Below are positions 7,853 through 15,848 of a stretch of 64,000 nucleotides of DNA, one piece after another. The position numbers and the translations under genes were made by a program. The notes under the pieces were generated by a model. The model worked only from the letters and a program-made list of their open reading frames with translations, made no database searches and had not been told where the DNA came from. The stretch's first letter is position 1. Every line of letters starts with the position of its first letter. The DNA is from an uncultured Mailhella sp. (lineage in GTDB: Bacteria > Desulfobacterota > Desulfovibrionia > Desulfovibrionales > Desulfovibrionaceae). The stretch spans positions 2,497,001 to 2,561,000 of the forward strand of contig NZ_OZ007001.1 of NCBI RefSeq assembly GCF_963931295.1. Direction: 5' to 3'.

Positions 7853-9340
7853 TTACTCTTCCGCCGCCTGAACGCTGACGTTGCTTTGAACGTGCATGAC
7901 ATGCACGGCGCAGCCCAGTCACGGATCAAAGGCGCGCACCAGCCGCCCGGCGTTGACCGGACTGTCTTCGTAGGGCACGTTCAGCCCCACGAGCGCTTCT
8001 TCCATGGGGCCGCGCAATCCCACGTCGTCGCGCGGAGAGGCGTTCCACAAGGTGGCGGGCAGCACCTGATAGAAGCTCAGACGTCCGTTTTCCACGCGCA
8101 GGCAGTGCATGAGCGAGCCGCGCGGCGCTTCGGTGAGCGAGAAGCCCGCGGCGTTCGTCAGGCGCGGCATGGGCGCGAGCGGATCTGTGCCGGGTTCAAG
8201 GGCGTCGAGCCAGCCTTCCATGGCTTTGGCCACAAACCATGTTTCCTCGGCCCTGGCCAGATGTCTGCCCATGATCGAAAACACGAAATCCTCCCCGAGC
8301 TCCCGGAACGTGCGTGCCCGCACTCCGAGGTGTCTCGGCGCAAGTTCCCGTCCCATGGGGGAGAGTTCCATGTTCCCCACCCACATGCGCGCGTGCGGGC
8401 CCACTTCCATGGGCATGCCGTTGTAGCGCGCGGCCTTGGAAAAGCTGTAGGCTCCGGCCTTGTTCAGATCCACGGCGAGCGGCGGCGCGCTGAACGGACT
8501 GCCGCCCGACGACGCCGTGAACCACGAATACCGCACGTTTTCCATGACCTTGTCCGGCTCGAAGGGGTATTCCCTGCCGCCGGCCCACACGCCCGGCCGG
8601 ATGGCGTACTCGCCGGTATCCGGGTGCGGAAACACGCCCATGCACATGGCCGTGGCCCATCCCTTGCCCGTGTGGGCGAGATCGTCGTAGCGCTGCGAAA
8701 GCAGATACAGCAGCGGCACGTAGCGCGTTTCCACAAATTCGCGCACCGTCTTCAGGCGGGAGCGGAATTCCTGAATCTGTCCGGCCGTGGACGGAGCCGA
8801 CGTTCCCCCGGGCACGATGCCGTGTACGTGGGGCATGCGTCCGCCGAAGATGGCCGACATTTCATGGCACAGCGCGCGGATGTCCAGCGATTCCAGATAC
8901 TGATCGAGCATCATGCGCGTGGCGGCTTCGCCGAGGCGCAGATCGGGATGCTTCTGCCGCGGCGCAAAAGGCGCGGCGTCTGGCCCCTGAAAGAAATCCT
9001 GACTCGATAGCTGATAAAAGCTCAGAATGTGTGACTGCAGAAAGTTTGCGCCCTGCATCAAGTTTCGGAGCAGCCTGCCCTCGCGCGGCGGGGTGAGCTT
9101 TGCCGCGTCTTCGAGCGCCATGCACGAGGCGAGCGCGTGGGACACCGGGCACACGCCGCAGATGCGCTGCACGATTTGCGGTGCGTCCATGGGATCGCGG
9201 CCGAGCAGAATGTTTTCAAAGCCCCGGAACATGCCGCCGGTGAGCCAGGCGTCCTTCACGACGCCGTCGGCGACGTCGAGACGTGCCTTGAGATGGCCTT
9301 CAATGCGGGTGATGGGATCAATGGCGATGGAAACGGCCAT
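7853..9340 (-). CDS. hysA: [NiFeSe] hydrogenase large subunit, selenocysteine by UGA recoding
   Basis: The catalytic subunit of a periplasmic hydrogenase that oxidises or evolves H2. The N-terminal ITRIEGH, the L1 motif RICGVCPVSHAL and the C-terminal metal-binding motif are all present. Conventional translation stops after ...RAFDP, but the stop is a UGA (7919-7921) exactly where the second-last nickel ligand Cys sits, and the frame continues LGCAVHVMHVQSNVSVQAAEE to a TAA at 7853. DP-U-xxCxVH is the [NiFeSe] signature, giving 495 residues with Sec474. The 15 residues after the histidine match the peptide removed by the maturation protease. I start at MAVSIAIDP (AAGGAAG before it). It follows the small subunit hysB. 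Automated callers will truncate this gene. Confidence 0.93.
7891..7907 (-). promoter_or_regulatory. Candidate bacterial SECIS hairpin
   Basis: In the mRNA, 11 nt after the UGA of hysA, CGUGCAU and AUGCACG form a perfect 7-bp stem closed by the three-base loop GUC. A hairpin at this distance is the expected position for a SelB-binding selenocysteine insertion element. The sequence also encodes the conserved AVHVMHV region, so protein constraint overlaps the RNA signal. Confidence 0.6.
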
Positions 9341-9517
9341 GACTTCTTCCTTGCGTTTGGCTTGCGCTTTTCCTGACGGATCGGCGCAGGTGTGAATGAC
9401 GGTCGGCGGAGCTGCGCGTTTGCGCGGACCCGGAAATCGATGCTCTCGGCGTCTTTGCACGTCGGAGAGCTGTGCGGCGAGGAGCCGGGCTTTCGACGGC
9501 AGGAAGGCGGCGCGGCG

Positions 9518-10507
9518 TTACCAGAGGTTTTTCTGATAGAACGGCGACTGCCCGTCGGGAAAATCGGGCTGCACGCAGCCGATGCACAGCGCGTTTTCCA
9601 CGCACCAGTTCACGCGGCCGTTCCAGCGGCGCAGGGGCGAATCGCACCACGCGCCCGGGCCCTTGCAGCCTATGCCGTAGCGGCAGCCCGCCTTGTCGAT
9701 GAGGCTTTTGGCCATGGTTCCTTCGTCGAACAGGTAGAGATAGGGGCAGTTTTCGTGCGTGGTGTTGCCGTAGAAGGCCCGCGGACGCCCCCAGGCATCC
9801 AGCGAGGCGGCCACTTCCTGCACGCCGTCGGCAAGGCCGCGCCGTTCTATGGCGTCCAGCAGAATGAGAATGGAGCCCACCATCCAGTCGGGATGGGGCG
9901 GACAGCCGGGAATGTTGACGACGGGCGTGCCTATGCCTTTTCTGCGGAAGAATTCCTGCACGCCCACCGCGCCGGTGACGGAGCCGTGAGCCGCGGTCAC
10001 GCCGCCGTAGGCCGCGCAGGTTCCCACGGCAAGCACGACGGCCGCGTGCGGCGCAAGTCTTTCCAGCATGACGGAAAGCGGAAACTCTTCGTGCCCCGCT
10101 TCGCCGATGATGCAGAATCGGCCGTCCTCTTCTTCCGACACCGCGCCTTCCTGCACCAGCACGAATCCGCCGCTGTTTTCTTCCGCCGAGCGCAGCATGA
10201 ATTCCACGGCGCCTTCGCCTTCGTCGGCCATGAGCGTGGGATGGAAGTCCATGCGGATGACGTGCAGCAGCACGTCGGCGATGCGCGGATGCAGACTGTT
10301 CAGGATGGACACGGAACAGCCCGTGCAGCCCATGCCCTGAAGCCAGAATACCGGAGGCCGGACGGCCGTGAGGGTTTCGGCCAGCGCCTGGGGCACGCAG
10401 GGGGAGAAGGCGCGGGTGACGCCGCCGAGCGCCGCGGCCATGAGGGATGTGCGCAGAAACGATCTGCGGGAAAAGGGCGGGCGGACGCCCTGAATGTCGT
10501 TGTCCAT
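9518..10507 (-). CDS. hysB: [NiFeSe] hydrogenase small subunit with Tat signal
   Basis: The electron-transfer subunit (329 residues) that carries iron-sulfur clusters and escorts the large subunit to the periplasm. A twin-arginine signal, SRRSFLRTS, lies near the N-terminus. The proximal cluster ligands are in GCTGCS, GTCAAYGG and PGCPPHP. The distal cluster uses a His/Cys set around HENCPYLYLF, AGCRYGIGC and KGPGAWC. The medial region reads NWCVENALCIGC. The first cysteine there takes the place of a proline usual in [3Fe-4S] enzymes, so a medial [4Fe-4S] cluster is likely, as known for [NiFeSe] enzymes. The start ATG follows GGAGGTTCC. hysA follows after 177 bases. Confidence 0.93.
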   Translation of the reverse strand: MDNDIQGVRPPFSRRSFLRTSLMAAALGGVTRAFSPCVPQALAETLTAVRPPVFWLQGMGCTGCSVSILNSLHPRIADVLLHVIRMDFHPTLMADEGEGAVEFMLRSAEENSGGFVLVQEGAVSEEEDGRFCIIGEAGHEEFPLSVMLERLAPHAAVVLAVGTCAAYGGVTAAHGSVTGAVGVQEFFRRKGIGTPVVNIPGCPPHPDWMVGSILILLDAIERRGLADGVQEVAASLDAWGRPRAFYGNTTHENCPYLYLFDEGTMAKSLIDKAGCRYGIGCKGPGAWCDSPLRRWNGRVNWCVENALCIGCVQPDFPDGQSPFYQKNLW

Positions 10508-10855
10508 GGAACCTCCTCGCGGGGGAAAGCCCTTGCGGCAAGCCTGACGCACTCGCGGTGATACGGCCATGATTTTCCCGACGAGGCGCAGCTTCGACCG
10601 GCGTCGCCTGGTCCGGGCGGGGAGAAACGGGCCATCTTTACGTCCGGGAGGTCAGGAATCCGGCATGGCCCGAATGAGGCGGACAGGCCGCGAAGGTCGG
10701 TTTCGGTAAGCGGGGAGGCGAGGCGCAGAAGGACGTCTGCCGCCTGCCGGCGTCGGGCGAATCCGCAGTGTGCCGGAATGCTTTCGGAGAGCGCGGCGAA
10801 TTATTCCGACAACCTGGGAGAATCACAAAGAAAAAACAGCAGTAATGATTTCTTA
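10508..10855. other. Divergent promoter region between hysB and perR
   Basis: About 350 bases of non-coding sequence. It must contain the hysBA promoter on the minus strand, but I could not assign clear boxes. The perR promoter lies at its right edge. Confidence 0.5.
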
Positions 10856-10884
10856 TTGACAATCGTTCTTATTATTGTTACTAC
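10856..10884 (+). promoter_or_regulatory. perR promoter with candidate PerR/Fur operator
   Basis: A consensus TTGACA is followed after 17 bases by TACTAC. Between and overlapping these, TGACAAT and ATTGTTA form an imperfect inverted repeat with a 10-base centre (10857-10880). A repressor on this site would cover the promoter, which fits autoregulation by the Fur-family protein encoded next. The operator assignment is inference. Confidence 0.5.
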
Positions 10885-10913
10885 CGAATCACCAGTGATA
10901 TTGAGGAGCAAAC

Positions 10914-11351
10914 ATGTCCAAGACAAGGATGACGAACCAGCGTCGAATCATTCTTGAGGAACTGCGAAAGGTGGACACTCATCCCACGGTTGACGAGCTG
11001 TACACCATAGTCAAGGCCCGCATGCCGCACATCAGTCTGGGAACGGTCTATCGCAATCTGGATCTTCTGGCTGAAATGGGCGAAGTGTTGAAAATAGACT
11101 CCGCCGGGAGCATGCGTCGTTTTGACGGAAGAGTGGAACCTCACCGCCATGTGCGCTGTCATGTGTGCGGACGCGTGGCCGACGTGTTCACGGACGGGGA
11201 GGATGAGCCGGGAATCGGTTTTCTCCGCGTTCCCGGATTCAAGATAACCACCGTGCGGGTGGAATACGACGGCATTTGTGAAGAGTGCGAGCGCAAGTCC
11301 GCCGAACTGGCGGACGAGATGCAGGGTGCGAACCAGAGGCGCGCCTGTTGA
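10914..11351 (+). CDS. perR: Fur family regulator, probably peroxide-responsive PerR
   Basis: A 145-residue metal-dependent repressor. Residues 1-75 form the Fur winged helix (MTNQRRIILEEL, HPTVDELY, ISLGTVYRNLDLL). The C-terminal half has the metal-binding histidines of PHRHVRCHVCG and two CxxC pairs (CHVC, CEEC) that form the structural zinc site. GAGGAGC precedes the ATG. It lies 34 bases ahead of rubrerythrin, the perR-rbr arrangement known in Desulfovibrio, so it probably represses the peroxide-defence gene and itself. Fur or Zur function cannot be excluded from sequence alone, but context favours PerR. Confidence 0.88.
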   Translation: MSKTRMTNQRRIILEELRKVDTHPTVDELYTIVKARMPHISLGTVYRNLDLLAEMGEVLKIDSAGSMRRFDGRVEPHRHVRCHVCGRVADVFTDGEDEPGIGFLRVPGFKITTVRVEYDGICEECERKSAELADEMQGANQRRAC

Positions 11352-11385
11352 CAACCCCCTCTGCCTACCATCAGGAGAATCTTCC

Positions 11386-11949
11386 ATGAAATCTTTGAAG
11401 GGTACCCAGACTGAAAAGAACATTCTCATCGCCTTTGCCGGCGAATCTCAGGCCCGCAACCGCTACACCTACTTCGCCTCTCAGGCCAAGAAGGACGGCT
11501 ATGTGGAAATGCAGAAGGCCTTCGAGGAAATCGCCAATCAGGAAAAGGAACACGCCAAGCGTCTGTTCAAGTTCCTGGAAGGCGGCGCCGTGGAAATTAC
11601 GGCCAGCTATCCTGCGGGCGTCATCGGCAGCACGCTCGACAATCTGAAGGCCGCCGCGGCCGGTGAAAATGAGGAATACTCCGACATGTATCCTTCCTTC
11701 GCCGACGTGGCCGACGCCGAAGGCTTCCCGGCGATTGCCGCGGTCATGCGCAACATTGCGGTGGCTGAAAAGCATCACGAAGCCCGTTTTCTGGCGTTCG
11801 CCGCCGCCATCGAAGCCGGCACCGTGTTCAAGTCCGAAACTCCCCGCGTGTGGCGCTGCCAGAACTGCGGCTATGTGCATGAAGGTCTTGAAGCTCCCGA
11901 ATCCTGCCCCGCCTGCGCGCATCCGCGCGAATACTTCCAGGCTCTGTAA
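11386..11949 (+). CDS. rbr: Rubrerythrin (peroxide-scavenging diiron protein)
   Basis: A 187-residue cytoplasmic protein that reduces hydrogen peroxide in anaerobes. The N-terminal four-helix ferritin-like domain (about residues 1-145) carries the diiron ligands in FAGESQARNRY, EIANQEKEHAKR and VAEKHHEARF. The C-terminal rubredoxin-like domain has two CxxC pairs, WRCQNCGYVH and ESCPACAHP. AGGAG lies eight bases before the start. It is co-transcribed with perR, and the transcript ends at the hairpin around 12160. Confidence 0.96.
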   Translation: MKSLKGTQTEKNILIAFAGESQARNRYTYFASQAKKDGYVEMQKAFEEIANQEKEHAKRLFKFLEGGAVEITASYPAGVIGSTLDNLKAAAAGENEEYSDMYPSFADVADAEGFPAIAAVMRNIAVAEKHHEARFLAFAAAIEAGTVFKSETPRVWRCQNCGYVHEGLEAPESCPACAHPREYFQAL

Positions 11950-12159
11950 GAGTCGCGACGAAGCCTCGAACCCGACCGGAACTTCCGGTTGCCGCTTCGC
12001 GAGGGGGACGTCCTCCCGTCCCGGCGCGAGGCTCGACGTCGCAGGTCCGGGCCGGACGGCGGGGTCCCCGTCCCGGCCCGATGATGTTTCCTCGGCGGTC
12101 TCTTTATGGGGATGTTTCTGCCGCGGGTGATGCCGTGAGCAGACGCTCCCTGAGAGACG

Positions 12160-12193
12160 TTCCCCCTTCTCTTCGGAGGAGGGGGAATTTTTA
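12160..12193 (+). terminator. Terminator of the perR-rbr unit
   Basis: TTCCCCC pairs with GGGGGAA, followed by TTTTTATT. It lies about 210 bases after the rubrerythrin stop, and the intervening sequence has no gene. Confidence 0.65.
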
Positions 12194-12271
12194 TTAAGGC
12201 CTTCAGGCAGTTGAGGGAGCAAAGGCGACCAAAGTTGAACATCATTCGCCCAGTGGGTGGAACACAAAACG

Positions 12272-12341
12272 GTTATCCCGGAAAACACCTTTTCGATAAG
12301 GCGGAGTAATTCAGACTCCTGATAACATCGAAAAGGTGTTT
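12272..12341. repeat. Interleaved inverted repeats, possibly a structured RNA or element end
   Basis: A perfect 15-bp inverted repeat (AAACACCTTTTCGAT at 12283-12297 and its complement at 12327-12341) encloses 29 bases. A second 6-bp pair, GTTATC (12272-12277) and GATAAC (12321-12326), is interleaved with it, which would give a pseudoknot-like topology. No T-run follows, so it is not a standard terminator. It sits at the entry to the AT-rich decayed region. Confidence 0.45.
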
Positions 12342-13297
12342 GTTTATATATGCAAAAAATATTAATATATATTTAGCATTGAGCAGGGAAATATTCTTCT
12401 ATGCTGTAAAATACATTAATATTATTGATATGTTAAAATGTAAAAGGGCCTCGAATTGAGAAGAGTAGGCCGACGCCCTTGAACTCAGTCGCGGAACAAG
12501 CCTGAGCAAAGCTGAAAATTCATCATAGTTTAGATGCAGTTGTTTTTTTTAGTGAAATGGGCTGAAGGTGACTATTGTCTGACTTTTTTACCAAAGTATT
12601 GTTCGGATAAATGTGGGAGTGTGTCGGACAGGCGTGCAGGAAATAGAGCCTTTTTCATTGATGGGAACGTCCATAAAAATGATGGAGATCTTTCTCTGCC
12701 ATGTTTTGTGCTGGATCATCCGAGATTATGAGGCTGTGAAGGCAGCATGCTGTCGGTCCATGATGATCATGTACTTGAAAAGAACTTTTCCCCTCTCACC
12801 TGAAACGGCGTCGAAACAGGATATTCGGCATAGATTTAGGTCTGCGGATATCAATGCCGCCCCGTATTCCCTGGTGGCGCAGAACTATCTTCGGAAGAGT
12901 TTTTTGCTCAGGTATGCTTCCGGAAAATATTTCGTCCCGCAGAACGGGAATTTTATAATCCTGCTATGATCCCTACGGGGGAATTTTTGAAATATCAAAG
13001 AAATGTTCTCAAGAATAGTTGGGAGCTTTTTTTGCCATGACGGCTTTTCCTCAAGTAATTTTGTCAAAAGCGGGACGCTTCGAGCACAGGCCGGCAGTAG
13101 GCCATTAACACAACGGGCATCGATGTCACCGAAATGTTTTTTCTGGTCTTTTTTACTCGATCATTCCTCTTATGCGGAGTATTGCTGTCGTAGCGGATCG
13201 ACACATGCTCCTTTCAGCGTGTTTTCCACTTCATTATGTCTGCCTTTCTATGGAACGGAACAGACCGTTTGATCAGGTAACGCAAAGAGGGACTGAT
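12342..13297. other. AT-rich region without an intact gene
   Basis: About 950 bases of lower GC than the surroundings. Short open frames (for example 12613-12969) have no recognisable motif. Because a broken HipA-like gene follows, this may be the remains of transferred DNA, but I cannot name any gene in it. Confidence 0.45.
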
Positions 13298-13830
13298 ATG
13301 GCAGGCTGCATCTTAAAGCTCTTCGACAGAAAGCGGATCTGTTTTTCTGCCAGGGATACCGGGGATCTTCCTGAGGTTTTCATAACATATGTGGATCAGG
13401 ATACACTGTCGTTGATGCTCGGTATGGAAGTGACGGACGGAGGTCTTGCCCGTTCGCTGAAACACAGGAAGATTCCTGAGAGCAGAGCGCAAATCCACTC
13501 GTTTCCGTCAAAGGTCAGGTGTACGCGAACAGCACGATGACCATCATCAGGGGGCAGCTGGGGGCGCTCAACGCAGCTGGGGCATCAAGGAAGAATTCTC
13601 AAAAAGCTTTGTCCAGCCTAATCTCTGCGACAACAGGTTCAGTGATGTCCTGGCCAGCATGGCCTTTATCAGCTATGGAAGTTCTCTATCCTTGAGTTCA
13701 CGACAAACGGTATGTTCCCAAAGTGTCGGTGGCGTCAGTCCGGTAAAATTTACCTTTATAAAGGCGGAGCGGAAAGGCCAGTACCGGCGACGAGCCTTAT
13801 TCTGATTCAGAAGAAAATTCGAGGTCATTA
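13298..13830 (+). pseudogene. Decayed HipA-like protein gene
   Basis: Pieces of one HipA-family protein are recognisable in different frames. The N-terminal part from ATG 13298 reads ILKLFDRKRICFSARD, then ITYVDQDT and MEVTDGGLARSLKHRKIPES. After a break, another frame reads SWGIKEEFSKSF, NLCDNRFSDVLASMAF and ISYGSS. A further frame reads EFTTNGMFPKC, GKIYLYKGGAE, and after one more shift GKASTGDEPYSDSEE. In intact relatives these blocks run in the same order in a single frame (the TTNGMxPK and LYKGG blocks). At least two or three frameshifts and a deletion are needed, and the C-terminal kinase region is missing. It is inactive, probably an acquired toxin-type gene. Confidence 0.7.
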
Positions 13831-14154
13831 TAAAAAGGAAAGAATCATATTCAGAGTAGTGAGAAGACATCTTCGGCTGGCGCACGCCATCGGGAGTAAA
13901 CGGCAGAAAGAGAAATTTTGTCGGACATGTTGTTTGCCTCCTCCTCACTGACAATACCGACGATTTGTTAGTATGCCGTGAAATGGGAACATAGGACAAG
14001 TACCGTGCATCATACTCCAAGGCTGCGGCTGGTTATTTTCCCAGGCTTTTTGGAAAAGGCTTTCACCTTTGAGCCTGTAAGCAATGATTTTGGGAATCAC
14101 CTCATCTCATCCAAGTTTATTATTTTTTATCGTTGATGTGATACGGGGGGGATA
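13831..14154. other. Spacer downstream of the HipA-like pseudogene
   Basis: About 320 AT-rich bases with no recognisable gene, leading to the terminator of the minus-strand tRNA cluster. Confidence 0.4.
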
Positions 14155-14193
14155 CAAAAAAAGCGTTTATGTGAAAATGACACATAAACGCTT
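14155..14193 (-). terminator. Terminator of the tRNA cluster
   Basis: On the minus strand a perfect 13-bp stem (AAGCGTTTATGTG / CACATAAACGCTT) is followed by a run of seven T. Confidence 0.88.
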
Positions 14194-14200
14194 GAAATAT

Positions 14201-14275
14201 TGGAGCGGGCAACGGGATTTGAACCCGCAACGTTCAGCTTGGGAAGCTGACACTCTACCGTTGAGTTATGCCCGC
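14201..14275 (-). tRNA. tRNA-Gly (anticodon CCC)
   Basis: Acceptor stem GCGGGCA with its complement, CCA encoded, anticodon arm TCAGC-TTCCCAA-GCTGA. It is the last tRNA in the cluster. Confidence 0.94.
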
Positions 14276-14278
14276 ATA

Positions 14279-14308
14279 CGAAAAAAGGCTTACGTAAGGT
14301 AAGCCTTG
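14279..14308 (-). terminator. Hairpin with T-run inside the tRNA cluster
   Basis: AAGGCTTAC and GTAAGCCTT form a 9-bp stem with a 5-base loop, followed on the minus strand by six T. It separates tRNA-Gly(CCC) from the three upstream tRNAs and may cause partial termination. Confidence 0.65.
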
Positions 14309-14317
14309 ATTCATTCG

Positions 14318-14467
<150 letters not shown>

Positions 14468-14481
14468 ACGAAAATTTATGC

Positions 14482-14560
<79 letters not shown>

Positions 14561-14589
14561 CGTGAAGAAACTTATAGGGGATTCAGGCT

Positions 14590-15790
14590 GATGTGTCAAC
14601 AGGAAAAACGGCCGACAGTGAATTTTTTTGTTTCAGGCTTGGGAAATCAGTCGGAACAACGCCGAACCATTGTGGTTTTTATCGACATTCCAGGAAAAGA
14701 AAGGCGTTCTTCATGATTTTTCAAGATGCGATGCCCTGTTCGGGCCGAAGCAAGAGATCCCTTGCCAACGCCGCAGATGTGCTTCGGGCGGAGCGCGACG
14801 CCGGGAACGGCGCGTTTTGCAGGCGTCAGGCCGCGGAAGACGGCAGAAGCGGTGGGTCGGAGCATGATGCTCCGATGAGTTCATGTGCTGATGCGTTCGC
14901 GCAGAACCTGCGGGGACGCGGAGAGCGACGGATATTTTCCGGTATTTACGTATTGCCGGGAAAAAGGGGGTTCTCCCTGCCGCCGGTCCTCTCGCCAGGA
15001 AAGACTTCGCGCCCTGAACAAAGGCTCTTTCGACCCGATCGAGCGCGATCTGTTGCCGGTCAGGTCATCCGGTTTGACTTCGAGCTCGCCCCTGCCCGCG
15101 GAAGCTATCGGTCGACGTACGCATCATTCCTGAACGCTCAGACCCCGGCGAAGGAGGACAACGCTGCACGCGGGGCACACATAAATTCCTTCCCGCAATC
15201 GAGGTATGACGCGACAGCGCAGCGTACATACGGGCACAGGGCAGGGGCTCATTTTTGAACGCTCGGGGGAAACATTCTGAGCAAAAGCCTTCTGGGAACC
15301 GCACAGGGGGGGACAGACAACGCGGAGGCGCGCGGCAAAAACGAGGCCTGACTTCGGCTCGTTGGAGGGCGCTGCCGGCACGGAGGCGATCGAAAGCAAG
15401 CGGATCAGGGGTGTGTGAACTGTTTTTCCTCTGCCGGCACGGAGGCAGCAAGGCTATAACGCAGCGCCTTGAACGGATTGCCGCCTCTTCGACCGCGCGG
15501 AGACGAACGCATTGTTCCTGTGCGTCATCTCCCCACGCCGCCCCGTTCGAGACAGCGCGGAGGCGCGCGGCGTCCATCACCCGGACACGTTTTCCGCAAG
15601 CCGGAGACGGAGAGTCGGAATCACGCGCGGGCCTGTTACCGCTGTCTGCAGGCCGTGAAAGCGTCTTTGCCGGGGCGGCAACGGGCGGCACGAAATTCTT
15701 TCAGCTCCGTCGCAGAATCGTGCAGGGCGGATCTCTTCAGTAAGCGCAGCGAAGGGCTTTACTTCCAGAGCCGCAGAAGCGTGGGGCGTA
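14590..15790. other. 1.2-kb spacer without a recognisable gene
   Basis: A GC-rich spacer between the tRNA cluster and the fadD terminator. The open frames on both strands are shadow-like, with arginine-rich translations and no motif. It contains the periodic repeat at 15313-15610. Confidence 0.55.
15313..15610. repeat. Degenerate repeat with about 59-base period
   Basis: The core CGGAGGCG or a one-base variant starts at 15323, 15381, 15440, 15498, 15558 and 15602, giving steps of 58, 59, 58, 60 and 44. Two neighbours share the 15-base block TGCCGGCACGGAGGC, and two others share GCGGAGGCGCGCGGC. The sequence between cores is not conserved. It is too degenerate and short to call a CRISPR array. 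Confidence 0.45.
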
Positions 15791-15791
15791 G

Positions 15792-15823
15792 AAAAGGAAA
15801 GAGCGCCCGCAGGCGCTCTTTCC
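15792..15823 (-). terminator. Terminator of fadD
   Basis: A 12-bp perfect stem, GGAAAGAGCGCC / GGCGCTCTTTCC, with a four-base loop. On the minus strand it is followed by TTTTC. Confidence 0.88.
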
Positions 15824-15848
15824 ATGCTTCTCTGTTTCTGAGACGGGA

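Noticed and set aside
7919..9460. Hydrogenase large subunit ending at the UGA and starting at 9460
   Set aside because: The C-terminal metal-binding motif continues past the UGA, and the 40-residue N-terminal extension has no support.
15313..15610. CRISPR array in the spacer before fadD
   Set aside because: The period of about 59 bases is suggestive, but the repeated core is only 8-16 bases with mismatches, and no cas gene is in the window.
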